Under the pieces are notes generated by a model. It saw only the letters and a program-made list of their open reading frames with translations, did not search any database and had not been told where the DNA came from. A DNA stretch of 64,000 nt from Fragum whitleyi (Eukaryota > Mollusca > Bivalvia > Cardiida > Cardiidae), in NCBI GenBank assembly GCA_948146395.1, contig OX411559.1, forward strand, positions 29,666,708-29,730,707, read 5' to 3'. This document shows, in pieces, positions 33,801-45,353 of this stretch (positions are counted from its first letter, which is position 1; every line of letters begins with the position of its first letter). Made by a program: the position numbers and the translations under genes.

Positions 33801-34535
33801 ATCCCAGTTGTTCATGAGATTGGCCGATTGGTGATCCGACTGTGACTGACCTACTGACCTAATGCAAAGCAATTTAATCCCACTTTGTTGGAGGGTGGCA
33901 TAACGAGTGACGTGATTAAATCACATATAACCAACATCATTATTTACATATTTTATTTAAAATCTAATTATTTACATAAAGATTTGTTTGATTATAATAT
34001 AATTTTGTACTGGTTAAAAATAATGTTCATTATACATGATTATGTATATAAAATCTAAGACACTTATGATTATCAACTCAAACAATATACAGATTTAGAT
34101 ACCATAAAAATTCTAATACAGCAAAGCTTTAATAAAACCCCACCCCCTTTTTGGAGGTTGGAATCAACCATTTTCGGTGTTACTTTATAAGATATTGAAG
34201 CCTCTAATAAAGGCCCTTTCCAACAAAATCAAGGTCACAAACAATTTAACAACGATTTATGTACCCCCAATCAAATGATAATATTTTCTGACAGATTATG
34301 TATATTATAGGCTACTAAAGGAGAATAGTCTTCTATCGTACATCTTTTATGGTATACAGTAAACTGTGAGTATCACAATGCTCAAGGGAAAATGCCTTGC
34401 TACTTCCTAATATCGTGATAATCTATGACATTCCAAATACAGAGGCACTGGGACTATAAAATTATTTTGTTATAACTCATATATCTGAATAATCCGTATT
34501 GCTAAAAAAGGAATTTCCTGCAATCTTAAATAAAG
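33801..34535. other. Intergenic, nothing recognised
   Basis: AT-rich, no supported gene. Confidence 0.4.
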
Positions 34536-34988
34536 TAGAGGGCCATGGTGGCCCTCAATTACTCACCCTAGTTAACTGGCCTCTTAATCTAGTTTTTAAC
34601 CACAAATTCGAACCAGACTCTGATTTCATACAGACCATCAGTCTGACGAATTTTCGGGTTGATTGGGCAAAAATATGACTCTTGAGAGTCTAAAAGGTTT
34701 TTCTAAGATTTGACCATGTGACCTAGTTTTCTTACCCCACTTGACCCAGATTCGAATTGTCCGAGATTTGATCAAGAATAATCATTCTGACCAAAATTTA
34801 GGTTGATTGGGCTAAAAATGTGGCCTCTAGAGTTGCCAAAAGGTTTTTTCTAAGATTTGACTATGTAAACTAGCTTTAGACCCCACTGTGGCCTTAGGAG
34901 TGTCCACAAGGTTGAAGATGGATGATGGTCGAGGGACATCAAGAAACCCTAAAAGCTCACCTTAAGCAATTCATGCTCAAGTTGGCTA
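34536..34988 (-). mobile_element. Helitron-like element, copy G (short, AGCTCACC subfamily)
   Basis: On the minus strand it starts TTTAGCCAACTTGAGCATGA..CTTAAGGTGAGCTTTT (5' palindrome, decayed). A few modules follow ('ttgattgggctaaaaatgtgg'), then GGGTGAGTAATTGAGGG and hairpin AGGGCCACCATGGCCCT ahead of CTAC. At about 450 bp it is the shortest copy. Confidence 0.6.
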
Positions 34989-35212
34989 AAAATACACAAT
35001 TTATGTGTGTGTGCATGACATTTCAGCTACATGTATAAACTTAGGTCACAATTGATTATTTAAATGTTAGTTTACTGGTAGATATGGTAACATATTGCAC
35101 TTATTAAATATTAGTAAATACATATTAGAGGACCTTTAAGATCAAAGCTATAAAATTGTTATGAATAACAAATCACTAATAATTGATTACTTCAGTCAAT
35201 CAAAAAACAAAC

Positions 35213-35439
35213 TAACTCTTTGCTGTTTAATCCCTGCTTTTTACGTGCCTGTGATTTTATGATTGAGAAAACATTGTGAAAAAAGAAGAAATTGCTCCTG
35301 ACAAGCAATTTCTTCTTTTTCCACACTATTTTCTTCCCTACTGAATGGTTATTTTTCAAATTAAATCCAATTTAAATTTTCATCTGCAAAACCTTTGAAT
35401 TTGGCAGGTCCAAAATTTTGAAAAACAGGAAAGTGTTAA
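35213..35439 (+). mobile_element. TTAA-flanked MITE, copy 2
   Basis: Left end TAACTCTTTGCTGTTTAATCC, right end AAAACAGGAAAGTGTTAA. The central hairpin GAAGAAATTGCTCCTGACAAGCAATTTCTTC is shared with the other copies. The left TTAA has decayed to CTAA. Confidence 0.85.
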
Positions 35440-35950
35440 CCAATGAAATTTTTTCTCTGAAGTTTTAGTTGGACATTTTTGTAAAAGGCAACTTGTATTT
35501 GAGGCTGTGTTTGACATTTCCATCAATCTAACATGAGTACAAGACAGAAGAGCATCTTAGACAACCCACAATTTGATATAAGAATATTCACTGACCATCT
35601 GATGATGGGTGAATACCCATACCTTATCTATCTTCACAGGACAAGGTTGCTGGCTGGCTTTGCTTTGTACATATCTTTATTCATTTTAAATGTCACACAC
35701 AGGCTCATTTTCCAACTAAAACTGTAATAAAATTTAGATTGCCCATAACAATCAGTTGGCATCCAACTTGGAGGTCTTGACACATTCGTTGCTTCGATAA
35801 TAACCTTTTTAAGACTCGCAGCACTTCATCTTGACATCAATCTATTGTAACATAACAGACAAAAGGAAAAATATTGGCAAGTTTATCCATGAAAATAAAC
35901 ACACACAGAACCAGACCTGCTTTCAAGATGACAACGTTAGCAAAGTGTTT
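35440..35950. other. Intergenic, nothing recognised
   Basis: A 64-residue open frame (35533-35727) has no recognisable family. Confidence 0.4.
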
Positions 35951-36009
35951 TCAAAATGATACCTTGCTTTGCACATATACGCACATGCAAAGCGGGGTAT
36001 CATTTAAAA
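35951..36009. repeat. Hairpin, ACCCCGCTTTGCA family
   Basis: AATGATACCTTGCTTTGCA / TGCAAAGCGGGGTATCATT. Confidence 0.75.
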
Positions 36010-36295
36010 GCGCTTGCGAAATGTTTTACATCCTGAACAAAGAACCATAGGAGAGGGGAAAAATTGGAATTGAGAATGAATCCATTTCTAATATTCATCT
36101 GTGGTTGATCTGTTGTGTTATTTTTAAATTGAACAAAGGGATGGTTACAAAATTTTCTATGCGCAATGAAGAGAGCAAACTTTGTTTTTCCAAATATATT
36201 TTTGACAAATTCAAGGTGATTGGGGGCTGTTCCAACTTCTGATATTCACATGTGTACTTTATTTATCCTAGACAGGCTGTGACATCTCTCCTGTG

Positions 36296-36408
36296 TTCAT
36301 GATCACCAAACGGTGCAAACAGTTTTCCAATTGTACCCCGCTTTGCATGCAAGTGCATGTGCAAAACAGGGTACAATTGGAAAACTGTATGCATCGTTTC
36401 GTGTTCCT
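36296..36408. repeat. Hairpin MITE, ACCCCGCTTTGCA family, longest copy
   Basis: CAAACAGTTTTCCAATTGTACCCC..and inverted GGGTACAATTGGAAAACTGT, with the GCTTTGCATGC / GTGCATGTGCAAA centre and outer CAAACGGTGC / GCATCGTTTCG arms. Confidence 0.8.
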
Positions 36409-36552
36409 GAACCCAGGGCAGATCTATGGATTGATTTGGTTAACAATTTTTAACCTTATCTAGAAGGTACTTATTAAATAGTCTTGAGTCTATCAGTACT
36501 AACATTATAGGGTTTCAACAAAAACCTAACATGCTCCTGTCACATGAGTCCT

Positions 36553-36782
36553 TTAACCCTTTGCTGTTTAATCCCTGCTTTTTACGTGCCTGTTATTTTA
36601 TAATTGAGAGAACATTATGAAAAAAGAAGAAATTGCTTCTGACAAGCAATTTCTTCTTTTTCCACACTATTTTCTACCCTACTGATTGGTTATTTTTCAA
36701 ATTAAATCCATTTTTAATTTTCGTCGGCAAAACCTTTGAATTTGGACAGGTCCAAAATTTTGTAAAAACAGGAAAGGGTTAA
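36553..36782 (+). mobile_element. TTAA-flanked MITE, copy 3
   Basis: Clean TTAA at both ends (36553-36556 and 36779-36782). TTAACCCTTTGCTGTTTAAT and inverted TTAACCCTTTCCTGTTTT ends, same central hairpin. Confidence 0.9.
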
Positions 36783-37498
36783 GGGTAAATATGATATTTC
36801 ATTCATGCAAAAAGTATTAATGATTTAATGTCTCATAATCAAGAGTATTAATTGTAAATTATGCATAATGTTATTTTCATTTCACCTGACACTTTCATAG
36901 CAGACAACTTTTTTTTTAAAATTTGCAACTACAAAACACATCATACAATTTTCTTTAAGAAGACTCATTACTTAAACTTAAATTAAACTCCTTTTGCTAT
37001 AACACTTTTCACAGTATGATATATATCCCGGTATATTTCATGATTTAAATTGGAATTGAAACTTATATTGTCATTGTAATTCCAATTCCTTGTAACTACA
37101 GCTTGATTTAAGCTTTAGTTACCAGATTTTCGAATTACATCGGCAAGATGTAGATTATGTTATTGAATAACTATTAATAGTGCTAGTAAATAAATAGGCA
37201 CTTATAATAGTATTGTATTTACCCCTGAATTATCAACAGCCTTTCAGGATTAAAACCATGCAAAATACACAGTATATAAATAAAGCTTCAAAACCATAAC
37301 AAGTAATACTATTTCATACTAATATCACAACTTAAATATAACAATCTTATCAAAACATTCATACATAAATTCTTTAATGACCAAAGATACCTTCAATTTT
37401 CCATCAATGATTCAATAAAGTTGGACAGTATTTTTATTGCAACAGAATGTTTTTCTGAACAACTTATATCCCCTGAAAATTGAATTCTTCAAGTAATA
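36783..37498. other. Intergenic; small hairpin at 37103-37129
   Basis: It holds GTAACTACAGCTTGATTTAAGCTTTAGTTAC, a hairpin related to those at 8660-8815 and 51551. Nothing else recognised. Confidence 0.4.
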
Positions 37499-37738
37499 CC
37501 TTAACAAATGACCTTGACATTTTCAGGGGAACCAATCTTTCCATTAGTAAGTATGGTTCAACAAGAAACCAAAGACAAGCATTTAGCAATGGAAAATATT
37601 CAGGAAAGAGAAAAGTAAAACCTTAACAAATGACCTTGACACTTTTAGGTGAACTAATCTTGACATTAGTAGGTATGGTTCTTTAAGAAGCCAAAGACAA
37701 GCATTTAACAATGGAAAATATTCAGGAAAGAGAAATTA
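37499..37738. repeat. Direct tandem duplication of about 120 bp
   Basis: Both halves read ccttaacaaatgaccttgaca..aagacaagcatttaacaatgg..attcaggaaagagaaa with scattered substitutions. Confidence 0.85.
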
Positions 37739-38313
37739 AGTAACATAAATAGTCAAACTTTACAAAGCCAAAAGTCTGACATGGTTGTTCTTGTTATATT
37801 GATGGGTCTATGGAAACAATGGCAAGTGCATTTAAATTAATAGGCACTCACAGTAATTTGAGCTAATCACTCAATTTTGTCTAAATCTATAATTGAGGAG
37901 GTCAACACAAACACTTGTTTTCAGGCAAAGACTTTCAATATTTGCCAGGATTTGACACTAACAGTGTCCCAGAATCCAGTGGATCTAAAAAAGGAGGGAT
38001 CCCATTACCTCAATCCTTATATCTAAATAATTCAGGAGTTCATTTGATCCAGGACCACAATTTCCAAGTCAAGGTTCCATAACTCCACTTTGTTCCTTTC
38101 AAATGTAAGGAACAAAGTGAAGTAATAGTACCGGTACCTTAGCTTGGAAAATACTAGAATATGAGCTTGTGTGTGACATTTCCAACAATTTTAAATGTGT
38201 GTTAGGTGCAAACATTGAGCAACCTAGACAGCCACATACTATAAATATAGTAATACATTGTACCTGATGGTCTATAGATATATGGAGCCTTTAGTATCTA
38301 CAAAATGCAAAGT

Positions 38314-38361
38314 AAAGACTCTGGTCAGACTGTGCAGATGCACAGGCTGGTCAGAGTCTTT
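38314..38361. repeat. Hairpin, GTCAGACTGTGCA family
   Basis: AAAGACTCTGGTCAGACTGTGCA / TGCACAGGCTGGTCAGAGTCTTT. Confidence 0.8.
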
Positions 38362-38589
38362 GCTGTGCACACAGTCAAAATTGTTGGAAATCTCACACAC
38401 AGGCTCATATATCTTTAATCTGTGCTTTCTGTTGCCATTTCCTGGAAATTCTGTATAATGAAGAAAGGGATCCCTGTCATTAGAAGTAGGTATTCCAGCT
38501 AAACATCATTGAAAAACAGTAAGTGTCGACCGCTGTAAGCACAACATTCTAACAAAGATGGGTTAATCATGTGTATATATCACAGACAC

Positions 38590-38703
38590 TCATGAGCAAC
38601 ATCCTTTCTTTTCGGATTTGTTACGACTACCATCGTCATTTAAAGTTATTTTATCACCGTCTGTTTCATCCTCCAATTTGATTGCTTTATCATTTGCTAA
38701 GAC
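38590..38703 (-). CDS. RAB32: Rab32/38-like GTPase, terminal coding exon
   Basis: Acceptor ttattttcag|GTC, 37 codons then TGA at 38590-38592. The hypervariable tail VLANDKAIKLEDETDGDKIT ends in basic residues and GCCS. CC-X is a Rab double-geranylgeranylation signal, so the product is membrane-anchored. The tail length is normal for the Rab32 subfamily. Confidence 0.9.
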   Translation of the reverse strand, partial: VLANDKAIKLEDETDGDKITLNDDGSRNKSEKKGCCS

Positions 38704-38814
38704 CTGAAAATAACACAAATAATTGAATGTTATTATGAGAGCCAATTTTCAATGATTTTAATGTGAAACCTTAACCCTAGTCATGCTGAATATTCTTGCT
38801 TTGGCAGGAGGTGA

Positions 38815-38857
38815 AGACAAAGATCAGCCTGCACAAATGTGCAGTCTGATCTTAGTC
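38815..38857. repeat. Hairpin, GATCAGNCTGCACA family
   Basis: GACAAAGATCAGCCTGCACA / TGTGCAGTCTGATCTTAGTC, preceded by 'ttaaccctagtcatgctgaat', the TIR seen in the 47.2-kb copy. Confidence 0.8.
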
Positions 38858-38896
38858 CATACCCCTGATATTCCTTTTTAAACAGAAAAGTTTAAA

Positions 38897-39913
38897 CTAG
38901 AAAGCCATGAATGGCTTGAGTCGCTCCACAGGCTTGAAATTCTTGTAAAAGCAAATAAAAGTTTTGACTAGATTTTTAGATATTTTGGGTTCTACTGATG
39001 TTGAAAATGATTTTCAAAGTTTCAACTATATAACATATAGAGAAATGACCTCCGCCCATAAAATATATATTTTTCATCCAATAATAATTATTTTTTGCTG
39101 CATGATAAATGGGTCACTCAAAGATAATTCCAGTGAAATTTGGTTAATATCCAAAAATTAGATTCTGAAAAAATGATTTTCAATGTTTCAACTATATAAC
39201 ATATAGAGAAATGAGCTCCTTCCATAAAATACATATTTTTCGTCAAATCACAATATATTTTGGTAGACTGATAAAGGGTCACTCAAAGATCATTCCAGTG
39301 AAATTTGGACGATATCCAAAAATTAGATTCTGAGAAAATTACTTTCAAAGTTTCAACTATATAACATATAGAGAAATGACCTCCGCCCATAAAAGACATA
39401 TTTTCCATCCAATCACAATATTTTTTTGTAGACTGATAAAGGGTCACTCAAGTGTCATTCCAGTGAAATTTGGTTGATACCCATTCGTTACATTCTGAGA
39501 AAATGATTTTCAAAGTTTCCACTTAATTACATCTAGAAAAATGACCTCTGCCGATAAAATACATAATTTTCATCCGATCACAATAATTTTCTGTAGACTG
39601 ATGGAACCAAGAAATCATTCATGTAAAATTCAATTGGTATCCATCAATTAGAATCTGAGAAAACTCACTTTTTACAATATTTGGAAATTAGCCACGCCCA
39701 TTAAATCAATGTTTTCACCGGATCAAAATTTCTTGAACAACTTTGAAAGAGGGTCACCCAAGGATTATTCCTGTGAAGTGTGGTTGAAATTCATCCAGTT
39801 ATTTCTGAGGAGAAGATTTTTAAAGAAAAAGTTTACAACTGGACACACGGACGGACGCACTGCCGTCACAATGCCATGACAATAGCCCCAGTGGCCTTTG
39901 GCCAGTGAAGCTT
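38897..39913 (-). mobile_element. Helitron-like modular element, copy H (in Rab intron)
   Basis: Reverse orientation of copy A: the left edge CTAGAAAGCCATGAATGGCTTGAG is the 3' hairpin, then GTCGCTCCACAGG. Five modules of about 160 bp follow. The right edge holds CGGACGGACGCAC and the 5' palindrome TGGCCTTTGGCCAGTGAAGC. Closely similar to copy A throughout. Confidence 0.75.
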
Positions 39914-40199
39914 AAAACAAAAGTAGGGCTAAATCTTGATTTAGAACATAGCGTTTATCATTTTGATAATCTAACGGGTTTGTCATGGTGATACACTGAG
40001 AGATCTTGGTAATCCAAGAAAATATATTACACACTTTTTTGTATTAATGTCAAATAAGTCTCCTGACTGCTATAGCTTAATTTATTTGATCAAAACTTGA
40101 CCTCTATGGGAAACTTGCTTAAATATCAATTACTTGTGATTCAAATAGCAATTACAATTTATCAATTTACAAAACATGTATTGCATTCAATATCGTTTG

Positions 40200-40612
40200 T
40201 AATTTATTCCTATGAAACCATATGCAAATCCAGGTAGTCATTATCAATTTTTTATTCACCATAATAACAGAGGTCAAGTTAAGGTCAACTAAATCTTTCA
40301 CAAAGCAGACTAACACCCCCCACCCCTCTGTCCCAATTTCATAGGCAGTTTTCAGACATATTTCAAATGAGTTATTGACCTTTTGCCCTTCGTGGCCCAA
40401 AAATAATAGGGCATGTTTCACCTCCAAGTGCTATGGCAAACAATTGTGCAAAGTTTCATGATTCTAGGTCTCTTTGCTCTCGAGTTAGAATCCGGAAACA
40501 AAAAGGTCTACAGATGGACAGACAGACAGACAGATGGTAGGACAAAAAGACAATCAGACTGGATGAAACAAATATATCCCCCCTCTTCTTTGTAGGTAAG
40601 GGTATAATAAAA
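40200..40612. repeat. Dispersed repeat, shared with 46405-46722
   Basis: Both copies carry 'gtgcaaagtttcatgattct', 'gagtt.gagttctcaaaagg/aatccggaaac', 'aggtctacagatggacag' and end in C-rich text plus 'gtaggtaagggtataa'. Probably another modular element end. Confidence 0.55.
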
Positions 40613-40634
40613 CCAAATTATACTGCTGTATTAC

Positions 40635-40778
40635 CTGAGTAACCAAGAATCTGGAAGCTTCATCTATATTGATATTTTCTTTAGCTGATGTTTCAAACCA
40701 ACCAATAAATCCCCTCTCTTTACAAAACTCATCTATCTGACTGGCGTTGTTCATTAGACCTTCTTTAGGTTGGTCACA
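40635..40778 (-). CDS. RAB32: Rab32/38-like GTPase, exon with NKxD completion and SAK motif
   Basis: Acceptor atatttcag|TGT, donor CAG|GTAATA, 48 codons, phase 0. It starts CDQPKEG, completing the guanine-specificity motif NKCD begun in the previous exon (ANK). It contains WFETSAKENINIDEASRFLV, where SAK is the G5 motif. Confidence 0.95.
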
Positions 40779-41260
40779 CTGAAATATAGACATGTGTTCA
40801 GGATGAAAATTTTGAAAACAGTTTGCAAATTTTGCCCTGCTTTGCATGTGAGCAAGATATCATTTTAAAATGTTTTCAAATATTCTATCATCCTGTACAT
40901 AGGGCTACCCTGGTTCTTCAATATGTACAATATAAAGCATTATTTTCAAATGAACAATATTAATTGTTCTTTTGGGAGTGATAAAATTTGTGGTGTCTAT
41001 GATAGGACACGAGTCTCAGGACTACAGGGCCTCTTGTTAATATCTAATTCGGATTTCAATTTTTTTCTGAACAAAAAAGTTCTAGGGCTCTTGGGACTAC
41101 TACAGAGCTACTTATTTGAGAGTCTCAACCTCTCAAACCCTGTGTTCCTTAAATCCCTTGTTGTTAGTTAACATGTGAAGTCGGTTAATCATGTTTGACA
41201 TAGAAACAGACTATAAACAAAACTTTTAACATTTATTTTTGAGTTTACCTATTCAATATT

Positions 41261-41460
41261 CGACTGCTCTGAAAACTTAGTGGTTAGTGCACTTGACTTA
41301 TAACCTGGTGGTTGTGGTTTTGAGACTAACTCACTGTGGGGTGTGTCTTTGGAAAGACACTTAAAAGACCCAGTGGTAGCAGTAGAAAACCCACATGACA
41401 CACACACCAAGACAAGAGCATGGCCCATGGTTACCAACACTCAGTGGCAGGTACTGGATA
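41261..41460 (+). repeat. tRNA-derived SINE
   Basis: Head ACTTAGTGGTTAGTGCACTTGACTTATAACCTGGTGGTTGTGGTTTTGAG with A-box and B-box-like parts; body 'gtgtgtctttggaaagacacttaaaagaccc'. Lies in a Rab32 intron. Confidence 0.65.
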
Positions 41461-41754
41461 GGGAAAACATCTGTCAAAAAGGGGGAATAACCCTTACAAA
41501 AATGATTTTAGAGTTATTCCTCTTGATAGACCTCATGATGGTCAACACATATGCAGAGCTTCATTACTATATCTTCAACAACAACAGAGATATGACCAAG
41601 GTTAAAGTTTGTCATGCCATTGCCATCAACTTCAAACACCACAACTACAACAATGACCCCAAGGGGATGACAATAGCTAAGGTTTTCTCCAAAACAAGCA
41701 TAGCTAAAAAATGGTCCACTGTCTCTCCTCACTATTTAAAGGACCATTTTGAAC

Positions 41755-42091
41755 TACAGTAAAACTTGTATTAAGCGACCAGTAATGGGACCACCAGAAA
41801 GCAGTCTTTAAAGAAAATGGTCGCTTAATAAATGTATTGTTTACAATTAAGAAACATGATTTTGATAGATGTATGTTATTGCAAAATTTTCAAGGACCTA
41901 TGCTGTAAAAAACTCACCAGAATCGTCTTTTTGAGACGATTCTGGTGAGTATTTACAGCATGGGATTCATTTAGAATATTTCTTATACCAGTGATATATA
42001 TTTTTTCAGGTATTTTGATTTAAAGAAGGGGATTTTAAAACGGTCGCTAAATAAAAATGGTCGCTTATTAGCTTGAGCAAAATTGACTGTA
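41755..42091. mobile_element. Tc1/mariner-like MITE (TACAGTAAAACTTG family), copy 1
   Basis: Left TIR TACAGTAAAACTTGTATTAAGCGACC; right end GCTTATTAGCTTGAGCAAAATTGACTGTA. The central perfect hairpin CTCACCAGAATCGTCTTTTTGAGACGATTCTGGTGAG sits in an ATGCTGTAAA / TTTACAGCAT frame. TA-flanked. Its right end is 55 bp from Rab exon 42146-42327. Confidence 0.8.
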
Positions 42092-42145
42092 TATGAAAAA
42101 CATTTTAATCAATACAATAATGATATTACTACATACAGTACTTAC

Positions 42146-42327
42146 TTTATTAGCTAAAAGAACACATGGAATGGGTTTGCCATCAGGCAGTTGAACTTTC
42201 AGGTCAAGGTCATTTTTCCACTTGGTCACTGCATCAAAGGTTGACGCTCGGGTTAAATCAAATACTATAAATGCTCCTACTGCTTCTTTGTAATAGACTC
42301 TGGTCATATTTCCAAACCTTTCTTGAC
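42146..42327 (-). CDS. RAB32: Rab32/38-like GTPase, exon with switch II
   Basis: Acceptor tattaag|GT, donor AAA|GTAAGT, 182 nt, phase 1 in and phase 0 out. It begins G-QERFGNMTRVYYKEAVGAF, completing WDIAGQE (isoleucine in place of the usual threonine is a Rab32/38/29 hallmark), and ends PCVLLANK. The glutamine needed for GTP hydrolysis is present. Confidence 0.95.
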
Positions 42328-43095
42328 CTTAATATAGAACAGATAGATAGTATAAAAAAAACTCGCATACAAATAAACTAGTGAAAACAATCAATAGTAC
42401 AACCTATGATTACCTAGTCAAAACTAAGATGTGTTTGTGAAACACTACTGTCCTTAATGCAGCCCTATTTTGACAAGATTGACCTTGATAGATGAACTTG
42501 ACCTTGAGAAATTACCTTGAACTATTATAATAAAGATGCATATCTATGAGACTTATGAGCATGCCAAATATGAGAATAGTATCTTTTCTAGGCTTACATT
42601 AATCGGCAATGATAAGGTTTTTTTTGGGTTTGTTTGCTGAGAGACAGACAAAATCAAACAGACACAATGGTTAAAGAATTTGCGCCCAAAATAAGCAATG
42701 CTGGGGCATTAGAGTTTCATGTCTTTGTGGTTTAGCTTTTCTCCTTTGACAGGGAGTAAATATTTCATGTTGAAGTGATAGCCTTTCCTAATTACATGTA
42801 CAAGACATGTCAATTTTTGAAGTTTTTTGCGTAACAAGAATAGGCACAATTCAAAGGAAATACTTCAGGTTTTCTTTAAATCAGCCAAGCCAAAGGTATC
42901 TTATATCACAAACAATATGATAACAAATGAAGTAAGATTCATTTTAATTATACCAGGCAAAACTTGTGTCATACTCCAAGAAGTGTCATCTTCAGACGAT
43001 TCAAAAGGGTGGCCATAACTTAATACTTTGGTGAGAAATAACACTTAATTAAAGACAGGAATTATCCCTCCATTTATCCAGACCCCTGTACAAAC

Positions 43096-43300
43096 CTGCA
43101 ATGTCCCATAACTGTAATCGTACAATAGTGTCGGCATCCCAGTTTAATACTTTCAGCGCAAAATCAACACCGATTGTGGCTCTGTAATGTTGGGAGAAAA
43201 ACTGATGGACATAACGTTTGATGATGGAGGTCTTTCCGGTTCCGAGTTCACCAATCACAAGTATTTTATACAAGTGCTCTTTCTTCTCCCCCCCTCCAGA
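43096..43300 (-). CDS. RAB32: Rab32/38-like GTPase, exon with P-loop and switch I
   Basis: Acceptor cattttcag|TCT, donor GCAG|GTTTGT, 205 nt, phase 0 in and phase 1 out. Sequence SGGGEKKEHLYKILVIGELG, then TGKTSIIKRYVHQFFSQHYR. P-loop GELGTGKT, effector threonine in RATIGVDFALK, then LQLWDIAG. Known roles of Rab32/38: trafficking to lysosome-related organelles and melanosomes, mitochondria-ER contacts, PKA anchoring by Rab32 in vertebrates. All five GTP-binding motifs are intact over the exons, so the gene should encode an active GTPase: 248 residues with the 44333-44434 first exon, or 215 if ATG at 61433-61435 is used. Confidence 0.95.
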
Positions 43301-43394
43301 CTGAAAATGAAGAATGAAGATAAATCAATTAACATTTTTTTAGATTAAAAGTGTAGTTTGAGAAGATAAAATTTGTTTTTGTTTTGTTGAAATG

Positions 43395-43650
43395 GGGTTT
43401 TACGCCACATTTAACTTTCTTTCAGTTATATTACAGCAGCTGGAGCACCTAACAATGGATTCCTGGTATTTCTCTCACCTGTACCACCATCAAATCCCTT
43501 CCTAGCTTCAAGGTGATATCTCACATAGGGCTAGTATTATCAACGCATTGGTGAGAGACAAACAGTCTGAAGAATGAGTGCCACTGTCAAGGGTTGAACC
43601 CAGGGCCTCTAGATTGACAGTCTTACATGCTGCCAACTGCCCAATGACAG
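43395..43650 (-). repeat. tRNA-derived SINE, second copy
   Basis: Minus-strand head (from 43650): GGCAGCATGTAAGACTGTCA.. then AGAGGCCCTGGGTTCAACCC; body with CAGCTGCTGTAATATAACTG and AATCCATTGTTAGGTGCTCC as in 17265-17572. Confidence 0.75.
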
Positions 43651-43861
43651 TTGCTCGTGAAGATAAAATACTTCAGGGCCAAATTATTGTTGACTCTTGT
43701 CATATTGATTTTTTTTTTTTCAGAAATGAACTAAAATCAAAGTACTACAAGTATTGGTATTTGAGAGGGTGGGGCAATCTTTCTTTTGAAATTTAATTTC
43801 ATACTCAACTCTAGCCTGAAAGGCAAAAACTACATGGTGGTGTAAACATAGATCAGGATTC

Positions 43862-43975
43862 AGGATATGACAAAATGCACCAAACTGTTTTCAAATTATA
43901 CCCTGCTTTGCACAGGAACTTGTGTAATGCAGGGTATGATTTGCCAACAATTTTCACCGTTTTAACATCCTGAAC
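43862..43975. repeat. Hairpin MITE, ACCCCGCTTTGCA family
   Basis: CAAACTGTTTTCAAATTATACCCTGC..and inverted GCAGGGTATGATTTGCCAAC; outer 'caggat' / 'atcctg'. Confidence 0.7.
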
Positions 43976-44332
43976 AAAGTAAATACTGCTTTTACTGACA
44001 GCAAATATGATTATCTCATTAGTTCATGAGCAAGTAGATGACAAATGTTTACTTGTTTGCTTTGAAGATTTTTTTCTTCTGTGATGAGCAGAAGAAATTT
44101 GCATGTGGAAAACAAGCCACAAGTGATATCATAATCTATTTGTACACGGGTAGAAATTTGGTCACAAGAATTCAACAATATGTACAGATTCAGGGGTGAG
44201 TTCAAGGGATCTCATCCAACCAATGAAATAAGCAAAACTATGGTTATCAAAGACAATCTTGAAATGAAAACATCATTTATTTGGTGTGGTTAAAATTTTG
44301 GCTCAGGTGATCTTAAAATATACTTAACTTAC

Positions 44333-44434
44333 ATCACTTTTAATTTTTCCATTGGACTCATTCTTCTTTTTATCCTTAGAGAATGTAGTCTTACAGGAAG
44401 CATATTTTCTTTCAACTTTACTATCAACATTCAT
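44333..44434 (-). CDS. RAB32: Rab32/38-like GTPase, candidate first coding exon b
   Basis: ATG at 44434-44432, 34 codons, donor GAT|GTAAGT in phase 0, matching the 43300 acceptor. Sequence MNVDSKVERKY..KKKNESNGK is Lys-rich and disordered. It would give a long N-terminus ahead of EHLYKILVIGE. It is one of three mutually exclusive start exons. Confidence 0.6.
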
Positions 44435-44575
44435 AATTATAAAGTCCTCTCACTTTAGTCTTTCTACAACACAATATTCTAACTTAAAACTGATTTACTA
44501 CAAAAGAAATTGAAGTTGAGAATATGTGAACTGTATGGCAAATTATTTTGGTCAATCTAAAGACATACAGTCGAT

Positions 44576-44900
44576 ATTGCTCGAGCGACCACGTTAATTA
44601 AGCGACCATCATAAAAAGTCCCCTTACCGTAAGTAAAATCTCCGAGAAAGTGGACATTCTTAACGAAAAATTGGCTATTGTTGAATCTTATGTTGTTGGA
44701 ACCCATTAGAATCGTCTCAATAAGACGATTCTAATGGGTTCGAACATCACAGGATTCAGCACAACTTGACCAACAATCTTTAAATGCTATCAAAATGAAC
44801 TGTCACCTTCATCATGGTATTTTGTATTAAGCGACAATTCCCATAAACGACCGCTTTTTGGTGGTCCCTTAAGTGGTGGCTTAACACAAGTTTTACTGTA
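44576..44900. mobile_element. Tc1/mariner-like MITE (TACAGTAAAACTTG family), copy 2
   Basis: Right TIR GCTTAACACAAGTTTTACTGTA, left TACAGTCGATATTGCTCGAGCGACC. Central hairpin GAACCCATTAGAATCGTCTC / GAGACGATTCTAATGGGTTC-like (AATAAGACGATTCTAATGGG). Subterminal 'taagcgacc' motifs as in copy 1. It lies 142 bp upstream of first exon b. Confidence 0.8.
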
Positions 44901-45039
44901 CAATTATTCTTCTAAAATTTTTAGAGTCTATCACAGTGTAAATTTGCATCTAAATGTTGAAAAACCATAAGTAAATGTAGAACCTGATTAAACAGCTCCT
45001 GAAAAAGCAGTTTGATCCAGGTCTACAATGTTTGGTTAG

Positions 45040-45290
45040 ATTTTGTTTGTTTGAATGGGGTTTTACACCACTTTCAACAATCTTTCAGTATAATAACGGC
45101 AAATGGAGCACCTAACAACAGGTTCCTGATATTTTTCACACCAATACCACAATCACATCCTATTCCTAGCCTCCAGCTGCTATCCCACATAGGTCTGTGA
45201 TTATCAACCTATTTATGGGAGACCAGTAAATAAAGGTGAGTACTGATGTTGGGGATAAATCCCGATTTTCTAGATTGACTGTCTGACACT
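45040..45290 (-). repeat. tRNA-derived SINE, third copy
   Basis: Contains 'gtttgaatggggttttacacca', 'atggagcacctaacaaca', 'tcctagcctccagctgctatccc', then 'aatcccgattttctagattgactgtctgacactcta' as the tRNA-like head on the minus strand. Confidence 0.7.
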
Positions 45291-45353
45291 CTACAATATT
45301 TGATCAGACCAGTCAGCTTAAAGTAAACAAATTATCAATCATGTATATGCTGC

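Noticed and set aside
41005..41040. GGGCCTCTTG|TT as another Helitron-like 3' end
   Set aside because: No convincing hairpin directly before it and no inverted 5' motif nearby.
41514..41732. Frames on both strands near 41.3-41.76 kb
   Set aside because: They overlap a SINE and dispersed repeat inside a Rab32 intron and show no motif.
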